A stretch of 37,843 nt of DNA from an uncultured Clostridia bacterium. Its GTDB lineage: Bacteria; Bacillota; Clostridia; Christensenellales; Borkfalkiaceae. Position 1 is the first letter of the stretch. Each line of letters starts with the position of its first letter. The position numbers and the translations under genes were made by a program. Positions 12,798 through 20,595 of this stretch are shown here, piece by piece. Below the pieces are notes generated by a model that saw only the letters and a program-made list of their open reading frames with translations, was not told the DNA's origin and ran no database searches. Where the stretch lies: the NCBI GenBank assembly GCA_947088135.1, contig CAMUFJ010000016.1, positions 1 to 37,843 of the forward strand, written 5' to 3'.

Positions 12798-15428
12798 ATG
12801 TTGACACAAAAGATAGCGGGGATATGCCTTTCCGCACTGGTGTTTGCGGGAATTTGCACGGGCGCGGCGGCGCCCCTTTCCGCGCGTGCGGACGAAGAAC
12901 CCCTGCCCGAAGAGCCCGAACAAACCGTTTTATCCACAGAGAACGCCGAACTCTTTCTGCCCGAAACCTACGAGCAGTACCTTCCGCTCGTTAGCCCTTC
13001 TTACATGGCGATGAGCAATTCCTATATCGCCGTAGCCGACGGACAGGCGCTCTACCTCTATAACAAAACCGAACATAAATACAACACCTACGACGCTCCG
13101 CTCAAAGAGGAAAGCGACCGGATCACCAAAGTGCAGTTTTCCGACGACGGACGGCTGTTCTTTTCCGCAGGCGGTTTGTTTTACGAATATTCTTTTGAAA
13201 CGAATGAAGCGAGAGAACACGAAGCGGCGACATGCTCCACCTTCCTCGTGGTGGGCAGTTCGCTCTATACCGTGCGTTCAAGCGAGGGCACGGTCTATTT
13301 AAACCATTATTACCTCTCTGATATTTCGCGCGACGGGGAAACGAGGCTCACCGATTGGAACTCCTACATCGTTCCCCGCCTTTCCTATCAGGACGGTAAA
13401 TTGTATATCGTACGCGAAAACTCCTATGTCCGGATTTACGACGTGTCGACGCCGGACAAAGTGCAAATTATCGGCAACCCCGCGGATTTAGACAAAACGT
13501 ACAACGGCGCGCAAATCGTAGGCTTTCAATTCGCCTGCGCTTACGGCGATTATCTCTACTACACCGTAAACGGCGAGGCGCAGAGCGTTAACGGGCTTTA
13601 CCGCACCGATTTTACGGGCAACGCCGAATTGCTTTTCAAAGGCAGCGGCTTTTCCGCGATCAACTCTTACGACGGCAATTTATACTGCATTCGCGGTTCT
13701 TCCGTTTTGGGGCTGTCCGTGGGCGACGGCGCCGTGACCTATTCGGGTTACGAAATCGCCGCCTCTTCCGCTTCCGTCAACAGGCTTTCGGGCGCGACGG
13801 ACACGGTGCGCGCAGGCAACCTGCTCGTCACGGCCGATTCCGCTAACAGCCGCGTTTCCGTGTACGATTTTTCCACCCAAAGCTACACGATCATCGACTG
13901 CGACTTTACGCCCCTCCTCGTCGCGACGGACGGCGGCACCATTGCAGTCGCCTCCGAAACGGGCATTTACGTGAGCTATCCCGACGAAAAAGGTCATTTC
14001 TCCGCCGAGCTCACGGAAGTATCCGTTTCCACGGGAATTTCGGGCACTACCGTGCGCGGACTCACCTGTATTTTCGGCAACGTCTATTACGTGCTCAATT
14101 CCGACCTCTTCGGGGTTGTCGGCGGCGAGAATATCCGCTCCGCCCGCCTCGACGAATCGGTTACGGGCATCACGAGCGACCTCTACGGAAGCATCTACGT
14201 ATCCACGACAAGCGGGAGCGTGTATGCCTATTCGGAAGCCGATTTCCTTGAAAACGACAAGGCGGGCGTCAAGCTCCCCTACCGATTCCCCGAAGGGCAC
14301 CGCTCCCTGCGCGCCGACTTCGAAGGAAACTTATATTGCATCGTCGGCGACGGCCTCTATAAAAACGGCGAGCTCTTCGCCACCGTTTCCCGCGGATTCG
14401 TGTACGAGCGCAGCCAAAGCGCATCGCTTTGCTCCTTTGCCCTCGGCTTCGAGGACAGCTCCGTTTATTTCCTCTTCGGCGACTTTACCGTCAAGACCAA
14501 GGGGGACGCGCTCGACATTCCCACCCTCGACAAAATTGCCGTGCAGGGCGCGGCGGAAGCTTGTTTTTCCGACCACGAGCCGACGGATCTGCTCGTAGAC
14601 GTGCCCGAATACGTTATCGGTATCCAAACCGACCTCGCGGGATTGAAGGAAACGCTCTCCGAAAAGGGCGCTTACTTCCCCTACGAAACCTATTTCCGCA
14701 CCTCGAAGGAAGAACGGGGCGTGCTCCTTGCTTCCACCGAAAAATACGCGCTTGTCCTGCTCGAAACGGGCGAAAAGCCCAATCGGAGCTATAAAGCTGC
14801 GCTCTTCCGTTCGGAAGCCCTCCGCCCCGTCGCCGAATATTACGAGGAAGCGGAAAATACCGCCTACCTTTCAAGCGCGGTTTCCTCCTATTTCGTGCCC
14901 GCCCTTTGCACCGATCTTACAAACGTCCGTTTATCCCGCGGTGCGCACGTTACCGTACACGGCTTTGTACACGCGCCCCACCGCGACTATGCGCGCATTT
15001 CCTACCAAACGGAGGAACGCGCCGAAGCGTACGGCTATATCCCCGCTTCCTTCCTCACGGAAATCAACCCGCTCTCCCCTCCCGCCACGAGTTTCACGGC
15101 GGGCTACGTCAAAAAGAACGCCGACGGAATTTTATTTACGGCGGACGACGGGGAAACGGTCACGATCACCGAGCGTACCCGCGCCAAACTGTATGCCGAC
15201 GGCGACGGATATCTCGCGCACGTGCAAATCAACGGCAAAATCTATAAGGCGCACGTCTTAAAAGATGACGTCGATTGGGGCTCTTCCGACGCTCTCCGCA
15301 TCAGCCTCATCATCATTCTTACCGTGCTCGCGCTCATCATCATCGGCGCGTACGCGTATCTCCTGCCCCGCAAGAGCGCGGGAGCTCCGCGTAAGAAGTC
15401 CGACGGCGGGCAATCCAAAAAAAGTTAA
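12798..15428 (+). CDS. Large secreted, membrane-anchored beta-propeller-like protein
   Basis: 876 aa. Signal peptide at residues 1-33 (ends SARADEE). A long extracellular region (about 40-650) made of repeated beta blocks of the type SYIAVADGQALYLYN, GDYLYYTVNG, YDGNLYCIRGS and FEGNLYCIVGDGLY indicates one or two propellers. Two SH3-like beta domains (about 715-815) follow, then one transmembrane helix (LIIILTVLALIIIGAYAYLL) and a Lys/Arg-rich cytoplasmic tail. No catalytic motif is seen; a role in the cell envelope or in binding an extracellular partner is plausible. The frame is open to 12708, but the promoter at 12763-12791 and the signal peptide fix the ATG at 12798. It shares its C-terminal layout with the protein at 11224. 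Confidence 0.82.
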   Translation: MLTQKIAGICLSALVFAGICTGAAAPLSARADEEPLPEEPEQTVLSTENAELFLPETYEQYLPLVSPSYMAMSNSYIAVADGQALYLYNKTEHKYNTYDAPLKEESDRITKVQFSDDGRLFFSAGGLFYEYSFETNEAREHEAATCSTFLVVGSSLYTVRSSEGTVYLNHYYLSDISRDGETRLTDWNSYIVPRLSYQDGKLYIVRENSYVRIYDVSTPDKVQIIGNPADLDKTYNGAQIVGFQFACAYGDYLYYTVNGEAQSVNGLYRTDFTGNAELLFKGSGFSAINSYDGNLYCIRGSSVLGLSVGDGAVTYSGYEIAASSASVNRLSGATDTVRAGNLLVTADSANSRVSVYDFSTQSYTIIDCDFTPLLVATDGGTIAVASETGIYVSYPDEKGHFSAELTEVSVSTGISGTTVRGLTCIFGNVYYVLNSDLFGVVGGENIRSARLDESVTGITSDLYGSIYVSTTSGSVYAYSEADFLENDKAGVKLPYRFPEGHRSLRADFEGNLYCIVGDGLYKNGELFATVSRGFVYERSQSASLCSFALGFEDSSVYFLFGDFTVKTKGDALDIPTLDKIAVQGAAEACFSDHEPTDLLVDVPEYVIGIQTDLAGLKETLSEKGAYFPYETYFRTSKEERGVLLASTEKYALVLLETGEKPNRSYKAALFRSEALRPVAEYYEEAENTAYLSSAVSSYFVPALCTDLTNVRLSRGAHVTVHGFVHAPHRDYARISYQTEERAEAYGYIPASFLTEINPLSPPATSFTAGYVKKNADGILFTADDGETVTITERTRAKLYADGDGYLAHVQINGKIYKAHVLKDDVDWGSSDALRISLIIILTVLALIIIGAYAYLLPRKSAGAPRKKSDGGQSKKS

Positions 15429-15469
15429 CTTGTCGTTAAAATAGTTTAATTTTTTCTCAAAAATATAGT

Positions 15470-15497
15470 TGACTTTCTCAAACGAATATAGTACAAT
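15470..15497 (+). promoter_or_regulatory. Promoter of the GH43 gene
   Basis: TTGACT (15470-15475), 16-bp spacer, TACAAT (15492-15497). The leader of about 65 nt carries a palindrome and an AAGGAG ribosome binding site. A second TATAAT lies at 15517-15522 without a good -35. Confidence 0.65.
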
Positions 15498-15527
15498 ATC
15501 GGCGATTCGCAACAAGTATAATTTTTC

Positions 15528-15540
15528 TTGGGAATCCCAA
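15528..15540. promoter_or_regulatory. Palindrome in the GH43 leader
   Basis: TTGGGAATCCCAA is a perfect palindrome between the promoter and the ribosome binding site, a typical operator position for a sugar-responsive repressor. It does not match the CcpA cre consensus. Regulator unknown. Confidence 0.4.
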
Positions 15541-15570
15541 TAATTTTTGTTGATATAAGGAGTACGCTAC

Positions 15571-16581
15571 ATGGCTGAATATCAGTCCCCCCTCGCCGTC
15601 GGTCGCGCAGACCCCTATTTATACAAACATACGGACGGCAAGTACTATTTCACGGCGACCTGCCCGCAGTACGACCGCATCGAGATCCGCTGTGCGGACA
15701 CCGTAAACGGGATTGCGACGGCGCGTGCGCGCGCGGTATGGAAAAAGCACGCCTTCGGAGAAATGGCAACGCACGTCTGGGCGCCCGAGATCCATTTTAT
15801 TATGGGAAAATGGGTCATCTACTTTGCCGCGGGGCACAAGCCGGGCAAGTGGAAGATCCGCCCCTATACTCTCGTTTGCAAGGGCAACGACCCCATGAAA
15901 GACGAATGGGTGGAAGGAGGCATGATGAAGGCGGCGGTCGGCGACCCCTACTCTTTTACCGATTTTTCGCTTGACATGACGGTGTTCGAGCACCGCGGAA
16001 AGTGGTTTGCGATTTGGGCGCAGAAATTCGGCACGGAGGGTTCGGAAAAACCCGTTTCCAACCTCTATATCGCCGAGCTCGCTTCCCCCACCCAATTAAA
16101 GACGGTGCTCGTGCAGCTCACCACGCCCGACTACGATTGGGAACGCGACGGCGGATTTTGGGTAAACGAAGGTCCTGCCGTCATGAAGAACGCGGGCAAA
16201 ATTTACTGCACCTTTTCCGCTTCCGCCACGGGCGCGTGCTATTGCATGGGGCTTTTACGCGCCGACGAGGACGCCGATCTGCTCGATCCCCGTTCTTGGA
16301 GTAAGGATCGCTATCCCGTGCTGAAAACGGACGAGAGCAAGCGGGTTTACGGACCGGGGCACAACTGCTTCGTGCGGGGCGACGAGAACGAACCCCTCTG
16401 CATTCTGCACTTCCGCGACTATGAGAAAATCCACGGCGATCCGCTCAACGATCACAACCGCCACGCGCACGTGTTAAAACTTGCCTTCGGCGAGGACGGC
16501 GCGCCCCTTTTCGCGCTCGACGAAAACGCGCTCTACAACGTACCCTACGAAAACGAACGGCAGAAAAACATCAACGCATAG
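15571..16581 (+). CDS. Glycoside hydrolase family 43-type enzyme
   Basis: 336 aa, a five-bladed propeller glycosidase of the GH43 type, acting on arabinose- or xylose-containing plant glycans. Catalytic candidates are in the expected order: Asp14 in GRADPYLYKH (general base), Asp135 in FSLDMTVF (pKa modulator) and Glu200 in WVNEGPAVM (general acid). HVWAPEIHF (68-76) is the usual second-blade motif. There is no signal peptide, so it acts in the cytoplasm on imported oligosaccharides. AAGGAG lies ahead of the ATG and a perfect terminator follows. Monocistronic. Exact substrate cannot be assigned from sequence alone. Confidence 0.85.
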   Translation: MAEYQSPLAVGRADPYLYKHTDGKYYFTATCPQYDRIEIRCADTVNGIATARARAVWKKHAFGEMATHVWAPEIHFIMGKWVIYFAAGHKPGKWKIRPYTLVCKGNDPMKDEWVEGGMMKAAVGDPYSFTDFSLDMTVFEHRGKWFAIWAQKFGTEGSEKPVSNLYIAELASPTQLKTVLVQLTTPDYDWERDGGFWVNEGPAVMKNAGKIYCTFSASATGACYCMGLLRADEDADLLDPRSWSKDRYPVLKTDESKRVYGPGHNCFVRGDENEPLCILHFRDYEKIHGDPLNDHNRHAHVLKLAFGEDGAPLFALDENALYNVPYENERQKNINA

Positions 16582-16587
16582 CAAAAG

Positions 16588-16613
16588 AAAAAACGGCGTA
16601 CGCCGTTTTTTTT
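16588..16613. terminator. Terminator after the GH43 gene
   Basis: The palindrome ACGGCGTACGCCGT is flanked by six A on the left and eight T on the right; strong intrinsic terminator, symmetric enough to work in both directions. Confidence 0.85.
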
Positions 16614-16638
16614 CACCCAATCTTCACCATACTATAAT
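16610..16638 (+). promoter_or_regulatory. Promoter of the trypsin/PDZ lipoprotein gene
   Basis: TATAAT at 16633-16638 with a weaker TTTTCA (16610-16615) at 17-bp spacing that overlaps the preceding terminator's T run. The ribosome binding site TAGGAG precedes the ATG at 16705. Confidence 0.5.
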
Positions 16639-16704
16639 ATACGTTCTACCCGAATGCGGGATAATTACGTTATACTTTTCATCATAATACCAATAGGAGC
16701 CGAT

Positions 16705-18156
16705 ATGAAAAAAATCAAACTCGTTGCAAGCGCCGCGGCTGTACTTTCGCTGTCCTGCGCACTGCTCGCGGGCTGCGGAAAGCAAGCCTACGTAACGTCT
16801 ATCCTGCCTGCCCAAACCACGGAATCGGGCACGAACTATACCGTTACCTATTCGGACGGCAGAACGGAAACCATCACTGTCGCCAACGGGAAAAACGGCT
16901 CGGACGGCGAGGACGGACTTGTTTCCATCGACGATATTTTCGAAAAATATCAAGAGATATACGGAGAAACCTCTTACGCCGACTTCTTGGAGCAGTACCT
17001 CTCGGTTTCCTCTTCGAACACCACTACGGTCGCAAGATGTCTGCAATCCTCCATGAAAGTCCATACCACGTTCGTGGAATCCTCTTCCGTGATTCGTCCG
17101 GGAATCGGCGGTTGGTCGGAAGCGAAGAGCTACGGACTTTCGCACCATGCGGGCTCCGCCGTCATCTACAAGATCGAGGGAAACGACACCTATATTTTAA
17201 CCAACTATCATGTGATTTACGATAAGAGCGCCGACGCGGAAGCCAACGGCGGTTATTTCCCCAAGGATATCTATTGCTACCTCTACGGAAGCGAAGCCGA
17301 CCCCGTGCAGACCAAGCAGACGGACGAAACGTACGGCTATGCCCTGTACGACTTCGGCGAGTACGGTATTCCATGCACCTACGTGGGCGGTTCTATCAGC
17401 GCGGACATTGCGGTGTTAAAGGCAAAAACGAGCGACGTTGCCGCGATCAATTCGGATTTCCATGCCGTAAAGCCCGCAAGCGGGTACTGCGTGGGCGAAA
17501 CTGCGATCGCGATCGGCAACCCCGAAGGCGAAGGTATCAGCGTAACCAAAGGCATCGTCAGCGTAGACAACGAGAATATAGCCCTTCAAATCGACGGCAC
17601 GGGACGCTATTACAGATCGCTCCGCATTGACACTTCGCTGTACAGCGGGAATTCGGGCGGCGGGCTCTTTAACGAAAAGGGCGAGCTCATCGGCATCACC
17701 AACGCGGGCGATCAGGAAGATCAAAATATCAACTACGCGATCCCCGTCGAAATCGCCGCGGGCGTGGCAGACAATATCATCTATTACGACCGCGACGGAA
17801 ACGACGCGACCTCAGGGGCATATAAAATCACCCTCGGCGTCACGGTGCAGGCAAAAAACATGAAATACGTCTACAACGAGGCGGCGGGACGCGGAGATAT
17901 CCGCGAGGACGTCACGGTCGTAAGCGTTGCCGAAAGCTCGATTGCCGAAACAATCGGCATACAAGCAGACGATACGCTTATCGCATTCTGCATCGACGGA
18001 ACGGAATACGAGCTTCTGCGCAACTTCAACGTATCCGATCTTTTATTAAAGGTGCGCGCGGGCGCGGAAATCAACTTCCGCTTCGTGCGGGACGGAGAAA
18101 CCCGTTTCGGAACGCCCTACACCGTTCCCTCCTCCGCCCTCGTCCAAATGCCGTAA
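16705..18156 (+). CDS. HtrA/DegP-like trypsin-family lipoprotein with PDZ domain
   Basis: 483 aa. N-terminal lipoprotein signal with lipobox LAGC (Cys24), so it is anchored outside the membrane. A short Gly/Asp-rich linker (about 62-71) and a helical segment precede the trypsin-like domain (about 145-375). The catalytic triad is complete: His169 in TNYHVI, Asp234 in SADIAVL and Ser317 in SGNSGGGLF. A C-terminal PDZ domain (about 385-475) includes VVSVAESSIAETIGIQADDTLIAF. Such proteases handle misfolded or surplus envelope proteins. Surface lipidation in place of the usual transmembrane anchor of Gram-positive HtrA is a variation. The ATG at 16705 follows a TAGGAG site; earlier in-frame ATGs lack one. 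Monocistronic. Confidence 0.88.
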   Translation: MKKIKLVASAAAVLSLSCALLAGCGKQAYVTSILPAQTTESGTNYTVTYSDGRTETITVANGKNGSDGEDGLVSIDDIFEKYQEIYGETSYADFLEQYLSVSSSNTTTVARCLQSSMKVHTTFVESSSVIRPGIGGWSEAKSYGLSHHAGSAVIYKIEGNDTYILTNYHVIYDKSADAEANGGYFPKDIYCYLYGSEADPVQTKQTDETYGYALYDFGEYGIPCTYVGGSISADIAVLKAKTSDVAAINSDFHAVKPASGYCVGETAIAIGNPEGEGISVTKGIVSVDNENIALQIDGTGRYYRSLRIDTSLYSGNSGGGLFNEKGELIGITNAGDQEDQNINYAIPVEIAAGVADNIIYYDRDGNDATSGAYKITLGVTVQAKNMKYVYNEAAGRGDIREDVTVVSVAESSIAETIGIQADDTLIAFCIDGTEYELLRNFNVSDLLLKVRAGAEINFRFVRDGETRFGTPYTVPSSALVQMP

Positions 18157-18190
18157 CGTCCGCCTCATTCTGCCCCGACGACCTTCTACC

Positions 18191-18224
18191 GTCATTCTTA
18201 GCGCCACGGAGCGTAAGAATTCCC
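18191..18224. repeat. REP-like imperfect hairpin
   Basis: ATTCTTA-G-CGC pairs with GCG-TAAGAAT, resembling widely dispersed intergenic elements of the type GTCATTCTGAGCG...GAAGAATCCC. One copy only in this window, so repeat status is unproven. Confidence 0.3.
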
Positions 18225-18240
18225 AAAACGAAGTCCATAT

Positions 18241-18270
18241 AAAAAAACGGAGATTCCTCTCCGTTTTTTT
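18241..18270. terminator. Bidirectional terminator between the protease gene and tsaD
   Basis: CGGAGA-TTCC-TCTCCG stem, with seven A before and seven T after it; it serves both convergent genes. Confidence 0.88.
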
Positions 18271-18326
18271 GTTACGGTTAATAGCTCACGGAATTTTTCG
18301 TGCCGAAAAATTCGTGAACTTAGAAC

Positions 18327-19346
18327 CTATCTCAGCGGGATACTCGCCGCCGCATTGAGCGTGAGCGGAGAAAAAAGCCCCGCTTTATACCGAATGAGCC
18401 CTTCCGCCGCAATCATCGCCGCGTTGTCGGTGCAGTGACGTTTTTCGGGCAGGACGAGCTTTAAGCCGTGCTCTTTGCACGCCGCCGCAAGCGCGTCGCG
18501 CAAAAACCCGTTTGCGATCACTCCGCCTCCCGCCGTCACCGTATGCACGCCCCGTTCCAAAGCGGCTTCCACCGTTTTTTGCACGAGAATATCGAGCGCG
18601 GCGTGCTGGAAAGAACAAGCCAAGTCCGCACGGCTCCAAGCTTCGCCCCGTTGCTCGGAATTATGCACGTAATTGATGACCGCCGTTTTGAGCCCGCTGT
18701 ACGAAAAATCGTACCCGCCCTGTCCTTTCAGCATTTTGGGAAGCGCCACCGTCGGCTTTCCCTCCCGCGCCAACCGCTCCACGTGCGGCCCGCCGGGGTA
18801 CGGCAGAGAGAGCACGCGCGCAACCTTGTCGAAGGCCTCGCCCGCCGCGTCGTCCCGCGTAGAGCCGAGCACCTCGCTCTCCGTTTCCGTCTTTACGTGA
18901 ATGACCGCCGTGTGCCCCCCGCTCGCAAGCAGGGTGATAAAGGGCGGTTTCAGCGCTTCGTCCTCCAAATAGCTCGCCGCAAGATGTCCGCGGATATGAT
19001 CGACCCCGACGAGCGGAATATTCAGCCCGTAGGCAAAGCCTTTGGCAAAGGACAGCCCCACGAGAAGCGCGCCCAAAAGCCCCGCTCCGTACGTGACCGC
19101 CACCGCGTCGATTTCGCGTTTGTCGATCCCCGCGTTTGCGATCGCCCGCCTCACCGCCTCGTCAACGGCGTCGGTATGAGCGCGAGAAGCGATTTCCGGC
19201 ACTACCCCGCCGAATACAGCCTGTTGGGGCGCGGACGATAAAATTTCGTCGGACAACAGCTTTCGCCCGCGAATGACGGCGGCAGCCGTTTCATCGCAAG
19301 ACGATTCGATTCCCAATATGATCGGATTATCTTTTAACGTATTCAT
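18327..19346 (-). CDS. tsaD: tRNA N6-threonylcarbamoyladenosine transferase subunit TsaD
   Basis: 339 aa, the conserved ASKHA-fold enzyme that transfers the threonylcarbamoyl group to A37 of ANN-decoding tRNAs. Motifs: LGIESSCDETAAAVI at the N-terminus, the metal-binding HIRGHLAA (His pair; usually HxEGH), LLASGGHTAV, DFSYSGLK, and the C-terminal GGGVIANGFLR and CTDNAAMIA. The start ATG overlaps the prfB stop (TAATG), so translation is coupled; a longer frame running into prfB is rejected. Essential housekeeping gene. Partners TsaB, TsaC and TsaE are not in this window. Confidence 0.95.
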   Translation of the reverse strand: MNTLKDNPIILGIESSCDETAAAVIRGRKLLSDEILSSAPQQAVFGGVVPEIASRAHTDAVDEAVRRAIANAGIDKREIDAVAVTYGAGLLGALLVGLSFAKGFAYGLNIPLVGVDHIRGHLAASYLEDEALKPPFITLLASGGHTAVIHVKTETESEVLGSTRDDAAGEAFDKVARVLSLPYPGGPHVERLAREGKPTVALPKMLKGQGGYDFSYSGLKTAVINYVHNSEQRGEAWSRADLACSFQHAALDILVQKTVEAALERGVHTVTAGGGVIANGFLRDALAAACKEHGLKLVLPEKRHCTDNAAMIAAEGLIRYKAGLFSPLTLNAAASIPLR

Positions 19347-20443
19347 TACGATTTCTTCAAATAGTCGATGATAAATCCCTGAATGTCGCCGTCCATGACC
19401 GCCTGCACGTCGCCCATTTCGAAACCCGTGCGGTGGTCTTTCACCAAGGTATAGGGGCAGAACACGTAGGAACGGATCTGCGAACCCCACTCGATTTTTT
19501 TCGTTTCGCCTTTGAGCGCCGCCTCGTCCGCCATGCGCTGTTCGATTTGCTTTTCCAAAAGCTTGGAACGCAGATATTTAAACGCCATTTCCTTGTTTTG
19601 GAGCTGACTGCGCTCGTTTTGGCAAGTCACCACGATCCCCGTCGGGAAGTGTGTAATACGGATCGCCGTTTCCGTCTTGTTAACCTTTTGTCCGCCCGCG
19701 CCCGAAGAACGGTAGACGTCGATACGGATGTCTTCGTCCTTGATCTCGATTTCCCCGTCGTCCTCCACTTCGGGCATCACTTCGAGCGAAGCAAATGATG
19801 TTTGACGGCGTTTGTTGGCGTCGAAGGGCGAAATGCGCACCAAACGGTGAACGCCGATCTCCGCCTTCAAGTATCCGTAGGCGTTTTCCCCCTCCACTTT
19901 AAAATCGACCGATTTGAGCCCCGCGCTGTCGCCGGGAAGGCGATCGATCTCCGTCACTTTGAACCCGTTCGTTTCGGCATAACGGCAGTACATACGGTAG
20001 AGCATGGCGCACCAATCGCACGCCTCCGTACCCCCCGCGCCCGCGTGCAGCGCAAGCAGAGCGTTTGAGGAATCGTACTTCCCGCGAAGAAGGGCGCGAA
20101 TGCGCATTTCCTCGATATCCTTCTCCGCGCGCGCCATCATTTTATCGAGCTCGGGAACAAGCTCCTCTTCCTCCGTTTCCTCGATGAGATCGACGATCTC
20201 GTTCGCGTCGTCAAGCGCCTTTTTTCCCTTCTCGTAGGAGGCGATCTTGCTTTCTATGGAAGAGATCTCCCGCCCGATTTTTGCGGAACGCTCCAAATCC
20301 TGCCACACCTCGGGCTTTTCCTGCTCCTCGCGAAGCTCTTTGAGTCGCACCGCGATATGTTCGATATCGAGCGCGTATTTGGCTTCCCCGAGCGTTTCCC
20401 CGAGGTCTTTTATTTTCAATCTGTAATCGTCTGCTTTAAACAT
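19346..20443 (-). CDS. prfB: Peptide chain release factor 2
   Basis: 365 aa, full-length RF2, which terminates translation at UGA and UAA. The stop-codon recognition tripeptide SPF (in VRISPFDANKRR) and the catalytic GGQ (in GAGGQKVNKTE) are present, together with the N-terminal coiled region. Unlike most RF2 genes there is no in-frame UGA and no frameshift site near codon 25: the reading continues straight through YALDIEH, so the classic autoregulatory frameshift is absent. The start is an ATG with a weak AGGAAA upstream. It follows secA (separated by a terminator) and is translationally coupled to tsaD. Confidence 0.96.
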   Translation of the reverse strand: MFKADDYRLKIKDLGETLGEAKYALDIEHIAVRLKELREEQEKPEVWQDLERSAKIGREISSIESKIASYEKGKKALDDANEIVDLIEETEEEELVPELDKMMARAEKDIEEMRIRALLRGKYDSSNALLALHAGAGGTEACDWCAMLYRMYCRYAETNGFKVTEIDRLPGDSAGLKSVDFKVEGENAYGYLKAEIGVHRLVRISPFDANKRRQTSFASLEVMPEVEDDGEIEIKDEDIRIDVYRSSGAGGQKVNKTETAIRITHFPTGIVVTCQNERSQLQNKEMAFKYLRSKLLEKQIEQRMADEAALKGETKKIEWGSQIRSYVFCPYTLVKDHRTGFEMGDVQAVMDGDIQGFIIDYLKKS

Positions 20444-20512
20444 ATATTTTCCTAACCGTTCCCCGCTTTCCCCGTCCCGTCAGGCGGGAATCTGCTATCA
20501 ATTTCGATTTTT

Positions 20513-20546
20513 ACAAAAATGCGGGGTAACGCGCATTGCGCTACCC
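20513..20546 (-). terminator. Terminator of secA
   Basis: On the minus strand GGGTAGCGC pairs with GCGTTACCC (one mismatch) and is followed, after a CGCA spacer, by a T run. It lies about 50 nt beyond the secA stop. Confidence 0.6.
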
Positions 20547-20560
20547 TCGCTTCTTTCATA

Positions 20561-20589
20561 CCCGCAAAATACCTACGTCTTTTTGCGGG
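20561..20589. other. Hairpin with CCCGCAAAA stem beyond secA
   Basis: CCCGCAAAA (20561-20569) pairs perfectly with TTTTGCGGG (20581-20589), seven bases beyond the secA stop. No T run follows on the secA strand, so it may protect the mRNA end or act with the terminator downstream. The stem sequence resembles that at 12419-12447. Confidence 0.5.
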
Positions 20590-20595
20590 ACTATT

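Noticed and set aside
20370..20443. Programmed +1 frameshift expected at the start of prfB
   Set aside because: The frame is continuous and there is no in-frame UGA near codon 25.
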